This document shows positions 19,071-27,936 of a DNA stretch of 64,000 nucleotides, piece by piece. The notes under the pieces were generated by a model, which was not told the origin of the DNA, made no database searches, and saw only the letters and a program-made list of their open reading frames with translations. This stretch comes from Collinsella sp. (GTDB taxonomy: Bacteria > Actinomycetota > Coriobacteriia > Coriobacteriales > Coriobacteriaceae). The DNA lies in assembly GCA_031296755.1 (NCBI GenBank), contig JAUMMZ010000025.1:62001-126000 (forward strand), given 5' to 3'. Position 1 is the first letter of the stretch; each line of letters opens with the position of its first letter. A program made the position numbers and the translations under genes.

Positions 19071-19787
19071 TTACTTTCGGCAGCCCTCTTTCCAAGCCTC
19101 GGCCGCAACCTTCCAGCGTAAGCGCAAGTCGCGCTCGCGGTCGATGAACATGATGGCAAACGCGACAAACAGCAGCAAGCTCGCCACGACGATGGCGTGC
19201 AGGCCCATGCGCTCAATACACCAGTTGCCCAACACGGCGCCAAACACAAAGGTAAAGATCACGCCAAAGTACAGCAGGCCGTTTTCCAAAAAGCCGCGCC
19301 TGTGGGTGATGATGTAATCGTCCACGTTTTGCAGCGCGTTGCGCAAGTTGCCGATGCACATGGTCGTAGCGATGCCGTGACCGTGGATCTTGCGGAAGCT
19401 CTCGACCTGCATGCCGCAGGCAAACGAGGTAAGGCAGTTGGCGAGCAGGTTGTAACCGTCACCGGGGATAAAGCTCACGCCCAGCAAGATGACGGCTTCA
19501 AAGAACACCGTCACCTGACGCCAGTGGATCACGCTGCCAAACCGCTCGTGCACCAGGTCGGCAAGCATAATGCCCACGGCAAACGACACCACGGGGAAGA
19601 AATAGCGTCCCGCCAGCACCCAATTGCCCTCCGAAATGCTCACGCCCACAAGCAGGATGTTGCCCGTCTGCGCGTTGGCGAAAACATGGTCGCGCCCAAT
19701 GTACGAATACACATCCATAAAGCCACCGGCGAGCGCCAGGATAATGCCCAGTTCGATGGACTCCGATATCTGTTTGGCACGCTGCAT
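19071..19787 (-). CDS. YoaK/DUF1275-family membrane protein
   Basis: A 238-residue protein with about six hydrophobic segments. The family hallmarks ALAGGFMDVYSYIGRDHVFANAQTGN and SFACGMQVESFRKIHGHGIAT are seen in shortened form here as GGFMDVYSY and ANAQTGN, and FACGMQ. YoaK proteins are conserved permease-like proteins without a settled function. The start at 19787 is chosen because AGGAGG lies 10 bp upstream; longer in-frame extensions have no ribosome binding site. The gene is divergent from the YgiQ gene. Confidence 0.83.
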   Translation of the reverse strand: MQRAKQISESIELGIILALAGGFMDVYSYIGRDHVFANAQTGNILLVGVSISEGNWVLAGRYFFPVVSFAVGIMLADLVHERFGSVIHWRQVTVFFEAVILLGVSFIPGDGYNLLANCLTSFACGMQVESFRKIHGHGIATTMCIGNLRNALQNVDDYIITHRRGFLENGLLYFGVIFTFVFGAVLGNWCIERMGLHAIVVASLLLFVAFAIMFIDRERDLRLRWKVAAEAWKEGCRK

Positions 19788-20040
19788 CGTCGTGCATCCT
19801 CCTTGTTGACGACCCTCTCGTGCGTTGGCGGAAACATAACCGCCGTTCATACTGTAACCCATTGACAACATGGCGTGCGCGCGAGACGGGTTCTCCAACG
19901 CGCAGATACACAGTCTGGAAACAAACGACTGGCTCAGCGACGCTCTCACTCACCAGCTCATGTACTCCCCCAGTCTTTTTAGCCCCGCCCCAAAAAGACT
20001 GGTTACAATTACGTGCAGCATACAAACACCGGGAGGGATC

Positions 20041-22176
20041 GTGGCAAAAAAGCCTCAGCACGCTCAGAACAACCAGCGCAGTCAGCAGGGCAAACAGGGC
20101 CAGCAGCAAAAGCGTGGCGGCAAGGCCCAGGGCGGCCACGCCGCTCATACCCCGGCAGCGCCCGCCCGCCCCTGGCGCCCGGGCCGCGATAAATTCCTCC
20201 CCGTCAGTCGAGCCGACATGGATGCACGCGGCTGGGACCAGTGCGACTTTGTCTACATCTGCGGCGACGCCTACGTGGACCATCCCAGCTTTGGCATGGC
20301 CATCATCAGCCGCGTACTCGACGCGCACGGCTACAAGGTGGGCATCATCTGCCAACCCAACTGGACCGACCCCGCCAGCATCACCGTGCTCGGCGAGCCG
20401 CGCTTGGGCTTTCTCGTCAGTGCCGGCAACATGGACTCCATGGTCAACCACTATTCGGTGACCAAGCATCGCCGCCACACCGACGCCTACACGCCCGGCG
20501 GCGAGGAGGGGCGCCGTCCCAATCGCGCCGTCACGGTCTACGGCAACCTCATCCGCCAGACGTTTAAGGACGCTCCCATCATCATCGGCGGCATCGAGGC
20601 GAGCCTGCGCCGTCTGGCCCACTACGACTACTGGCAGGACAAGCTTAAGCGCTCGGTACTGCTCGACTCGGGCGCCGACATCCTCATCTACGGCATGGGC
20701 GAGCACGCGATTGTCGAGATCGCCGACGCACTCGACGCGGGGCTGCCCGTCGATCAGATCACCTATATCAACGGCACCGTTTACCGCACGGGTTCGCTCG
20801 ACGAGGTCTACGACTACGACCTGCTGCCCAGCTGGGACGACCTTGCCGCCGACAAGCTCAACTACGCCCGCAGCTTTAACGTGCAGCAGCAGAATATGGA
20901 CCCCATCACCGGGCATCGCCTGGTAGAGCCATATCCCAACAGCGTGTACGTGGTGCAGAACCCGCCGTCGGCAACACTCACCACCGACGAGATGGACGAG
21001 GTGGCCGAACTCCCCTACGCACGCGATTGGCATCCCGACTACGACGCGGCAGGCGGCGTGCCGGCCTTTGCTGAGATCAAGTTTTCCATTAGCTCCAACC
21101 GCGGCTGTTTTGGCGAGTGCTCGTTTTGCGCGCTCACCTTCCACCAGGGCCGCGTGTTGCAGATGCGCAGCCACGACTCGATCATGCGCGAGGCCGAGCT
21201 GCTCACGCGCGATCCCGAGTTTAAGGGCTACATCAACGACGTGGGTGGACCGACGGCCAACTTTAGCCGCCCCGCCTGCGACAAGCAGCTCAAGCACGGT
21301 GTGTGCAAGAACAAGCGCTGTCTGTGGCCGAGCGTATGCAAGAACATGGTGGTCGACGAAAGCGGCTACACGCAGCTGTTGCGCGACCTGCGCCAGCTAC
21401 CGGGCGTCAAGAAGGTCTTCGTGCGCAGCGGCATCCGTTTTGACTACACTATGGCCGATGCCTCGGACGAGTTTTTGCGCGAGCTGCTGGAGCACCATGT
21501 CTCGGGCCAGCTACGCGTGGCGCCCGAGCATGTGAGCGACGCGGTGCTCTCCGTGATGGGCAAGCCGAGCCGCGCCGTCTACGATGCGTTCTGTCGCAAA
21601 TTTGAGCGCCTGAACCGCGAGTATGGACTCAAGCAGTATGTTGTGCCGTATCTGATCTCGAGCCACCCCGGTTCAACCATGAAGGAAGCCGTGGACCTTG
21701 CCGAAGCCGTGCGCGACATGGGCTACATGCCCGAACAGGTGCAGGACTTCTACCCCACCCCGTCCACCATGTCGACGTGCATGTACTACACCGGCGTGGA
21801 CCCGCGCACCATGGAGCCGATCTATGTGGCGCGCGACCCGCACGAGAAGGCCATGCAACGCGCGCTTATCCAGTATCGCAAGCCCGAGAACTACAAGTTG
21901 GTGCGCGAGGCACTGGAGAAGGCCGGCCGTCGCGATCTGATTGGCTACACCAAGCATTGCCTGATTCGCCCCGTGCCGCCACGCCCGGGCGAGACATCGG
22001 CCAGCGGCGGACACGGCACTGGCAAGAAGGGCAGTAAGGCCCACGGTGGCGCCGCCGGCAAGGGACCCAAAGGCAGCAAGGGCCACGGCGGCATGTCGCG
22101 CGCGCAGAACACCGCCGGTCGCAATCGCGCGGCCCAGGGACGGCAGGGCGCCAACGGAGGCGGACGCCGCAACTAG
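20041..22176 (+). CDS. YgiQ-type radical SAM protein (UPF0313)
   Basis: A 711-residue B12-binding-like/radical SAM protein of the YgiQ family. The cluster motif is RGCFGECSFC (C-x3-C-x2-C, near residue 355), preceded by the conserved N-terminal region FLPVSRADMDARGWDQCDF. The product of these enzymes is not established. The GTG at 20041 follows GGGAGGGATC and is preferred to upstream in-frame ATGs. The first 45 residues are rich in Gln, Lys and Gly, and the last 60 are a Gly/Lys/Ser/Arg-rich low-complexity tail, both probably disordered. Three regularly spaced palindromes follow the stop. Confidence 0.9.
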   Translation: MAKKPQHAQNNQRSQQGKQGQQQKRGGKAQGGHAAHTPAAPARPWRPGRDKFLPVSRADMDARGWDQCDFVYICGDAYVDHPSFGMAIISRVLDAHGYKVGIICQPNWTDPASITVLGEPRLGFLVSAGNMDSMVNHYSVTKHRRHTDAYTPGGEEGRRPNRAVTVYGNLIRQTFKDAPIIIGGIEASLRRLAHYDYWQDKLKRSVLLDSGADILIYGMGEHAIVEIADALDAGLPVDQITYINGTVYRTGSLDEVYDYDLLPSWDDLAADKLNYARSFNVQQQNMDPITGHRLVEPYPNSVYVVQNPPSATLTTDEMDEVAELPYARDWHPDYDAAGGVPAFAEIKFSISSNRGCFGECSFCALTFHQGRVLQMRSHDSIMREAELLTRDPEFKGYINDVGGPTANFSRPACDKQLKHGVCKNKRCLWPSVCKNMVVDESGYTQLLRDLRQLPGVKKVFVRSGIRFDYTMADASDEFLRELLEHHVSGQLRVAPEHVSDAVLSVMGKPSRAVYDAFCRKFERLNREYGLKQYVVPYLISSHPGSTMKEAVDLAEAVRDMGYMPEQVQDFYPTPSTMSTCMYYTGVDPRTMEPIYVARDPHEKAMQRALIQYRKPENYKLVREALEKAGRRDLIGYTKHCLIRPVPPRPGETSASGGHGTGKKGSKAHGGAAGKGPKGSKGHGGMSRAQNTAGRNRAAQGRQGANGGGRRN

Positions 22177-22210
22177 CGCGGCGAGGGCCGGCCGGCGTCT
22201 CCTCATCGGC

Positions 22211-22319
22211 TAAGCGTGTTTTCCCTAGGGGAAACACGCTTAGGCTGTCTCTAGTCGTGATTTCCCTAGGGAAAACACGTTCAGACGCACCTAACCGTGT
22301 TTTCCTTAAGGGAATCACG
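22211..22319. repeat. Three palindromes in a 40-41-bp ladder
   Basis: Three 24-bp near-palindromes of the form CGTGTTTTCCCTAGGGAAAC start at 22215, 22256 and 22296. The first extends to 32 bp (22211-22242). They separate the convergent YgiQ and CPBP genes; the third contains the CPBP stop codon. Linkers between them are unrelated. Confidence 0.9.
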
Positions 22320-23223
22320 CTTGCTGGCAGGGACGATCCGTCTGGCACGTCAGCTTGAGCGACCGCATCGCCTCCACCAGAATCACGCCGGCGATGGCAA
22401 CCGTGACCACCACGTCGAGCGGCGTGTTCACAAACCACAGCAAACCCATGAGGTACGACCCGGCGTTAAAGGCAAAGTGCAGCAGGATCGTGTAGCGGAG
22501 CTTTCCAGTGGTCACGAGCACCCAGCCAAAGACCAGACCGGCGGCGCCGGCGTAGCAGCCCTGCACCCAGTTCATATGCATAAAGCCAAAGACCGCCGCC
22601 TGCAGCACAATCGCCGCGGCGACGCCCCAGGTACTCGGGGCCGCCCAGGGCACCATGGCGACGTCTTGCGCCCGTGCGCGACGCCGGCGTTTCCAGAGCG
22701 GACGGCACTGCGGGTTAAATGCTCGGAGCGAAAACTCAAAAATGATACCGCGTACCAGCAGTTCCTCGCAAAACGGAGCGCCGAGCACCGTGGTCAGGAC
22801 GGCCAGATAGCTCGTGTCGCCCATGCCCGTCTCCTCGACAAGTTCGCTGTAATCGGCCGCCGCCTCGGGTAACAGCGACAGCACAGCGTCGGTCACGTAG
22901 CCAACGACCACCTGCAGGGCAAGGCCGATCACGATAACGCAGGCGATGCGTTTCCACGCCCCACGCGCTCCCCCGCCAAGCGGATGCTCGCTTTGCCGGC
23001 GTGCCATAAACGAACGCGGCCACAGATAACGCCACCACAGTAGCGCCATCAAAAACGATGCCGTCTGCGCGACGGCCTGAAGCAATTGAATGTCGAGGTC
23101 ATCGATCGAAAAGCCCATGAACACCGATGCCACGCCAAGGGCGGAGAACAAAACGACACTCAGGGCAATATCGGCAGCGACGACGCCAAAACAGGCAAGC
23201 GCCCAAATCATCGCATTGAGCAT
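22315..23223 (-). CDS. CPBP-family intramembrane glutamic protease
   Basis: A 302-residue membrane protein of the CPBP (Abi/CAAX protease) family. Catalytic motifs are present: CEELLVRG (the EExxxR motif), FGFMHMN and LHFAFNAG with the conserved histidines. About eight hydrophobic segments are visible. In bacteria these proteins act in peptide maturation, bacteriocin self-immunity or unknown roles; no bacteriocin gene is seen nearby. GGAGGAGG precedes the ATG at 23223. The upstream antitoxin gene ends only 23 bp earlier, so the two may be cotranscribed. Confidence 0.87.
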   Translation of the reverse strand: MLNAMIWALACFGVVAADIALSVVLFSALGVASVFMGFSIDDLDIQLLQAVAQTASFLMALLWWRYLWPRSFMARRQSEHPLGGGARGAWKRIACVIVIGLALQVVVGYVTDAVLSLLPEAAADYSELVEETGMGDTSYLAVLTTVLGAPFCEELLVRGIIFEFSLRAFNPQCRPLWKRRRRARAQDVAMVPWAAPSTWGVAAAIVLQAAVFGFMHMNWVQGCYAGAAGLVFGWVLVTTGKLRYTILLHFAFNAGSYLMGLLWFVNTPLDVVVTVAIAGVILVEAMRSLKLTCQTDRPCQQA

Positions 23224-23238
23224 GCCAACCTCCTCCCG

Positions 23239-23287
23239 ACGACTAGTCATTGGGGACGTTCTTCAACGACTAGCTGTTGGGGACACT
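23239..23287. repeat. Repeat family F4 (GGGGACGTTC ... GGGGACACTC), copy 1
   Basis: Carries TTGGGGACGTTCTT and TTGGGGACACTC, each preceded by GACTAG. The same pair recurs at 34727-34770 and, inverted, at 49575-49640. Here it supplies the last codons and stop of the RelB/DinJ-like gene. Confidence 0.7.
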
Positions 23288-23468
23288 CTTTGCCAAAGGC
23301 CCCGTTGGGCGAAATGTCGAACGGAAAGGTGCCGCAGCGATTGAAGGCGGCGATAAACATGCGGATGGCGTTGGACGGCGTAGTACCCACGAGCTGGGTT
23401 GCCGCCGCGAAGGCCGCCTTTTCCTCGGGCAAGACCTTCGCGACAACCGGGGTCATGTGTTCTGCCAT
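23247..23468 (-). CDS. Orphan RelB/DinJ-type antitoxin
   Basis: A 73-residue protein with the RelB/DinJ ribbon-helix-helix signature (LVGTTPSNAIRMFIAAFNRC then GTFPFDI, in two stretches). Such antitoxins neutralise RelE/YafQ RNases and repress their own operon. No toxin gene follows: the next gene on this strand is the CPBP protease. AGGAAG lies 4 bp before the ATG at 23468. The last dozen residues (about from ECPQQL) come from repeat F4, so the natural C terminus may have been replaced. A candidate operator lies upstream. Confidence 0.8.
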   Translation of the reverse strand: MAEHMTPVVAKVLPEEKAAFAAATQLVGTTPSNAIRMFIAAFNRCGTFPFDISPNGAFGKECPQQLVVEERPQ

Positions 23469-23581
23469 GGCGCTTCCTTTTTGAAACGACGGTGGTGCGG
23501 ATGGATGCGGGCCACGCGGCTGGGCGACGGGCTGTGAAGGCAACCCGATTGGCCCGCATCTGGAGTTTGTTCTACGGCGTT

Positions 23582-23610
23582 GGTATTACTTGGTATTCCT
23601 AAGTATTACC
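23582..23610 (-). promoter_or_regulatory. Candidate operator of the antitoxin gene
   Basis: GGTATTACTT and AAGTATTACC form 10-bp arms (one mismatch) around 9 bp, about 115 bp before the antitoxin start, in an A+T-rich stretch. Autoregulation is typical of RelB/DinJ antitoxins; binding here is inferred. Confidence 0.45.
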
Positions 23611-23683
23611 CCACAGATAGAATACCATACCCGACCCCATGGGGACGGAGAAAAAACGGATCAATTTGTTGCTGGGTAAGTAT

Positions 23684-25060
23684 TTAGAGCGTGATGATGT
23701 CCGAGATATTGAGGGCCCGAGCGTCAGCGGAATCGTGCGTGGCAAGCAACAGCATACGGCCGTCGAGCAAGTCGAGCACGACCTCGGTGCATGCGTCGCG
23801 CGCAGCGATGTCTAGACCGGTAAAGGGCTCGTCTAGAATCACTGCGCCGCCCGGACACAGCAGGGCTCGGGCAATCTCGACGCGACGGCGCTGCCCGCCC
23901 GAGAGCTCGGCCACGCGGGCATGCACATCGATCCCCGGTACCAGCAGGCGCAACAAGGCAGCGGCACTCGAGGCATTCACGCGTGCATCGGCGCACACCA
24001 GCACGTTATCCAAAGCAGAGGCGTCCTCGACCAGGTGCACGTCCTGAAACACCATGGAGCACGGTACGCACTCCCCCGCCACCAGCGCAAGCAACGTCGA
24101 CTTGCCCACGCCCGAAGCGCCCATCACACAGGTGCGTCCACCGGCGGGCACATGAAGCACCAGTCCGTCGAGCGCCGGCGACCAGGGCGCCCGGTCGCCC
24201 ACGGCAAGCGCAAGCTCCGCTGCAGCACCATCGCTCGCAGCCCCTGTACGCCCGCGCAGTCCATGCCCATGTGCCCGCACGGCCGCGCGCCACGCCACGG
24301 GTCCCGAAACCCGCAGCAGCCACACCAGCACGCGCTCACACGCCCACGAGGCGGCAACGACCAGCACGGTCCACGCCAGCAGATCAGCCGTCTCGATGAG
24401 CAGCTTCGCCTGATAGATGCGTTCGCCCACGGTGTCCGTCGCCATGCCGATGAGCTCCGCCGCCACGCCAGCCTTCCAGCTCATGCCGATCACAGCGCGG
24501 GCGCACGAAAGCACAAACGGCAGGACTTCGTGCCAGGTGTGGGCACAAAACAGTCGCCAGCCCCGCACGCCATGCAGGCGAAACATCTGCTCCAGCGGCT
24601 TATCCACTTGTGCCAAGCCCTCGGTCAGCGAAAAATACACGCCCGGCAGCGCCATCAAAAAGACTGCCGCGATGCCCACGCGTGCCGACCCCAACCAAAT
24701 GAGCAGCAGGACCACCACGCAGGCAACCGGTGTCGCCTTAACAAACGAAAGCGCCGGGGCAACCAAGTGGGCAAACGTCAGCGATCGCACCGAGACTCCC
24801 GCCAGCACGCCGCCGCACACCGCGGCAAGCGCCAGCCCGCCCAAGATTCGCGCACCCGAGCCCACCAGAATCGCCCATGTGCCGGCATCGCATACCAGTC
24901 GCAGCAACGCCACCACGACAGCGCCCGGCCCCGGCAAAATCAACGGCTGCGCCACGAGACCCGCCACCAGCACCCACACGGCAAGCCAAAAGGCGGCAAC
25001 GGCACCTGCTGCCGCCACCGCCTTCATACGCTCTGTCATTTGTCGAGCAAACGCACGCAC
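23684..25060 (-). CDS. Fused ABC permease-ATPase, NitT/TauT type
   Basis: A 458-residue protein that joins two subunits normally encoded separately. Residues 1 to about 255 are a BPD-type inner-membrane permease of the SsuC/TauC kind, with about six segments and the EAA-like loop LEQMFRLHGVRGW. Residues about 270-458 are a compact ATPase: Walker A GASGVGKST, Q-loop MVFQDVHL, signature LSGGQRRR, Walker B AVILDEPF and switch His in LLATHDS. The start is a GTG at 25060 with GGAG 6 bp upstream, inside the end of the lipoprotein gene. It would work with that lipoprotein to import an unknown small organic ion. Fusion in this order is uncommon. Confidence 0.88.
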   Translation of the reverse strand: MRAFARQMTERMKAVAAAGAVAAFWLAVWVLVAGLVAQPLILPGPGAVVVALLRLVCDAGTWAILVGSGARILGGLALAAVCGGVLAGVSVRSLTFAHLVAPALSFVKATPVACVVVLLLIWLGSARVGIAAVFLMALPGVYFSLTEGLAQVDKPLEQMFRLHGVRGWRLFCAHTWHEVLPFVLSCARAVIGMSWKAGVAAELIGMATDTVGERIYQAKLLIETADLLAWTVLVVAASWACERVLVWLLRVSGPVAWRAAVRAHGHGLRGRTGAASDGAAAELALAVGDRAPWSPALDGLVLHVPAGGRTCVMGASGVGKSTLLALVAGECVPCSMVFQDVHLVEDASALDNVLVCADARVNASSAAALLRLLVPGIDVHARVAELSGGQRRRVEIARALLCPGGAVILDEPFTGLDIAARDACTEVVLDLLDGRMLLLATHDSADARALNISDIITL

Positions 25061-25063
25061 GGG

Positions 25064-26122
25064 CTACTCCATGTAGTAGAAATCATCAGCCGGGAGCTTG
25101 CCGCCCACGGCGCTCGCGTCCGCATCGGCCAGCACCTGCAGGTACCCACCGAGCGCCGCCTTCATATCCTTCCCCGTCTGGCACACGAGCATGCACCCGG
25201 GAATCGCCTTTTCGGCAATCGTGGCGTTATCCACGATGCCCGCATCGACCACGGCCTGTGCCCAATCTGCCGGCGCCGCATTGACGGCCTTCACGCTCGC
25301 CTCATGGCAGCGCAAGAATTCCGCCACGGCCTCGGGATGTTCCTCGGCAAACGCGCGGCGCACTACGGTCACACCCGTCAGCAAGCGCGAGCCCGTGTCA
25401 CCTGCCAGCTCGTCCCACACATCGGTCAGGCTTACCGGAGCCGACAGCTTGCCTTCGCTCTTGGCGATGGCAGCGGTCTTGAACGGCTCGGGCAGCACGC
25501 CCACGGCGGACGGGTCGGCAAGCAGGGCCGACAGCACCTCGGTGGGCTCGCTCTTAAACTCGAGCATCACCTGGCCGGTCAGGCCCGCGCGCTCCAGCAG
25601 GTAGTTCATGACGTACTCCGGCGTGGTGCCCTTGCCCGTCATATAGACGGTACGGCCCGCCAGATCGCCAAACGAGGCCACACTCGCGTCGCCTGTCACC
25701 ACATTCAGCACGCCCAGCGTGTTGATGTCGATGACCTGCACCGCGCCCTCGGTCTTGTTGTAGAGCACGCTCGCCACGTTGGCCGGCACCAGGGCAATGT
25801 CGATATCGCCCTGAATGACCTTGGGCACGATCTCGTCGGCGGCAGTATTGATCGCAAAGTCAAACTCATTGTCCGTCTCGCCATCGGCCGCCCGGTCCAT
25901 AAACTGCACCAGACCAATCGAGGTCGGCCCCTTGAGCGAGGCGACGCGCACCTCGACCGGCTCGGCAGCGGCACCGTCAGCGGCAGACCCGGCAGCCGAG
26001 CCCGCGGCGGACCCGGCACCGGCAGCCCCGCCGCCACAGCCCGCGAGCGCAAGCGACAGGGCACCCGCGGCGAGCGCCGAGACAAACCCCCGGCGCGACA
26101 TCTCAACATCAAACGCGCGCAT
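25064..26122 (-). CDS. Substrate-binding lipoprotein with Tat-like signal
   Basis: A 352-residue NitT/TauT-like (NMT1/ThiY fold) binding protein. The N terminus MSRRGFVSALAAGALSLALAGC holds in order a twin-arginine motif SRRGFV, a hydrophobic stretch and the lipobox LAGC (shown here only as MSRRGFV and ALAGC); an Ala/Gly/Ser linker follows. It should be a lipid-anchored protein exported folded. Start ATG at 26122 overlaps the hydrogenase gene's end, with AGGAGG 10 bp upstream. It is followed directly by the fused permease-ATPase. Ligand unknown: sulfonates, thiamine precursors or other small acids are all possible for the family. Confidence 0.88.
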   Translation of the reverse strand: MRAFDVEMSRRGFVSALAAGALSLALAGCGGGAAGAGSAAGSAAGSAADGAAAEPVEVRVASLKGPTSIGLVQFMDRAADGETDNEFDFAINTAADEIVPKVIQGDIDIALVPANVASVLYNKTEGAVQVIDINTLGVLNVVTGDASVASFGDLAGRTVYMTGKGTTPEYVMNYLLERAGLTGQVMLEFKSEPTEVLSALLADPSAVGVLPEPFKTAAIAKSEGKLSAPVSLTDVWDELAGDTGSRLLTGVTVVRRAFAEEHPEAVAEFLRCHEASVKAVNAAPADWAQAVVDAGIVDNATIAEKAIPGCMLVCQTGKDMKAALGGYLQVLADADASAVGGKLPADDFYYME

Positions 26123-26124
26123 CG

Positions 26125-27936
26125 CTAGCACGCCTCCTCGTTAGGCATCGTCCATGCGTGATGGTCGGTATGCAGCAGCTCCTCGGCCAGCGGCGAGAGC
26201 GGCTCGCCCAAGAACTCGCGGTAGCACGCCTGGACATCGGGATTCTCGTGCGAGAAGCGAATGTCCGCAGCGGCATCCAGACCCCACAGCACCTGACCGC
26301 GCTCGGCTGCCAGCTCGCAGCCGTCGTGGATGGGCTGGCCGCCGCCACCGACGCAGCCGCCCGGGCATGCCATGACCTCAACGAAGTCATAGCTCACGCG
26401 GCCGTCGCGAATCGCGTCGAGCAGACGGGCGGCATTGCCCAGCCCGTGTGCCACGGCGACGCGTACCTTGGTGCCATCGATATCGGCCACGGCCTCCTTC
26501 CAGCCGTCCAGCCCGCGCACATCGGTAAAAAAGTCGGCGTCGGGGTTCTTGCCCGTCACCAGGTAATAGGCCGAGCGCACGGCGGCCTCCATCACGCCGC
26601 CCGTGGCGCCAAAGATCACACCCGCGCCCGTGCCAAAGCCCAGCGGCGTATCGAGCGGCTCCTCAACCAGCGTATCCACGCTCACGTGGCTCGCGCGGAT
26701 CATACGCACCATCTCGCGCACCGTCAGCGCAACGTCAACGTCGGGCGTACCGTCCTCGCCCACCATGCTCGGTAGCGCGCACTCGGCCTTCTTGGCCGTG
26801 CACGGCATCACGGACACCACAAACAGACGCTCGGGCTCCACGCCCAGCACCTTGGCGTAGTAGGTCTTGGCGATGGCGCCGAACATCTGCTGCGGCGACT
26901 TTGACGTGGACAGGCTGTCGACAAACTCCGGATAGCGCGCCTTCACAAAGCGCACCCAGCCCGGGCAGCAGCTCGTAAACATGGGCCAGCCGCGGCTGTC
27001 GCCCTCGCCCTTGGCGGCCTTACCCAGGCGTTCGAGCAGCTCGGAGCCCTCCTCCATAATGGTGAGGTCAGCCGAGAAGTCGGTGTCGAACACGTACTCA
27101 AAGCCAACGCGGCGCAGTGCGCAAGCCAGGCGCTCAACGGTAGCCTCCTCGCGCGGAATACCGAGCTCCTCGCCCCAGGCGCTGCGCACGGCCGGCGCGA
27201 TCTGCACCAGCACGATCTTGTCGGGATCGGCGAGAGCATCGAACACGGTCTCGGTATCGTCACGCTCGCGCAGGGCGCCCGTCGGGCAATGCGTGATGCA
27301 CTGACCGCACGCGACGCAATCGGTCTTGCCGATCGGCGCACGCCCGCGGGTGCCCACGGCGGTATGCGTGGCGCGGTTGGTCAGGTCCCAAATCCCCAAG
27401 CCCTGCACGCTCTCGCACACCTTGATGCAGCGCATGCATTTAATGCACTTGTCGTTATCGCGGATGATGGGAAAATCGAAGTCCCAGCCCTCGCGCGCCA
27501 GGTGCTGCTCGTACGGCAGATAGAAAATACCCAGGTCGTTGGCGATGGCCTGTAGGTTGCAGTTACCACTGCGCACGCAGCTCGTACAGCGCGAATCGTG
27601 CTGGGACAGCAGCAGCTGCACGTTGGTGCGACGCGCCTCGCGGGCTTTGGGGCTGTTGGTGCGGACCACCATGCCGTCGAGCACGTAGTTGTTGCAGGCG
27701 GCGACCAGCTGGTCGCAGCCCTCAACCTCGACCACGCACACGCGGCAACCGCCGATCTCGTTTAGATCGCGCAGGTAGCACAGGGTGGGAATCTGGATGC
27801 CGACGGACTTGGCCGCGTCCAGGATCGTGGTGTGCTCGGGAACCACGACTTCGCAGCTATCGATAATGAGCTTGACCATATTGTGCGCTCCGTTTTCGGT
27901 GTTGTCGCTGACGGTGGTTTTGTTGGGCTCTACCAT
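26125..27936 (-). CDS. [FeFe]-hydrogenase, monomeric type with four accessory clusters
   Basis: A 603-residue cytosolic hydrogenase that interconverts protons and H2. Clusters read in order: 2Fe-2S (C53, C64, C67, C81), His-ligated 4Fe-4S (H113, C117, C120, C126), two ferredoxin 4Fe-4S (C164/167/170/174 and C207/210/213/217) and the H-cluster with TSCCPGW (C323; C324 as proton-transfer Cys), MPCTAKK (C379) and MACPGGCVGGGGQP (C524, C528). This is the clostridial CpI layout. The ATG at 27936 overlaps the upstream gene by 7 bp and has GGAGG 8 bp before it; a second ATG 19 codons on also has a site. HydEFG maturases are not in the window. Confidence 0.96.
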   Translation of the reverse strand: MVEPNKTTVSDNTENGAHNMVKLIIDSCEVVVPEHTTILDAAKSVGIQIPTLCYLRDLNEIGGCRVCVVEVEGCDQLVAACNNYVLDGMVVRTNSPKAREARRTNVQLLLSQHDSRCTSCVRSGNCNLQAIANDLGIFYLPYEQHLAREGWDFDFPIIRDNDKCIKCMRCIKVCESVQGLGIWDLTNRATHTAVGTRGRAPIGKTDCVACGQCITHCPTGALRERDDTETVFDALADPDKIVLVQIAPAVRSAWGEELGIPREEATVERLACALRRVGFEYVFDTDFSADLTIMEEGSELLERLGKAAKGEGDSRGWPMFTSCCPGWVRFVKARYPEFVDSLSTSKSPQQMFGAIAKTYYAKVLGVEPERLFVVSVMPCTAKKAECALPSMVGEDGTPDVDVALTVREMVRMIRASHVSVDTLVEEPLDTPLGFGTGAGVIFGATGGVMEAAVRSAYYLVTGKNPDADFFTDVRGLDGWKEAVADIDGTKVRVAVAHGLGNAARLLDAIRDGRVSYDFVEVMACPGGCVGGGGQPIHDGCELAAERGQVLWGLDAAADIRFSHENPDVQACYREFLGEPLSPLAEELLHTDHHAWTMPNEEAC

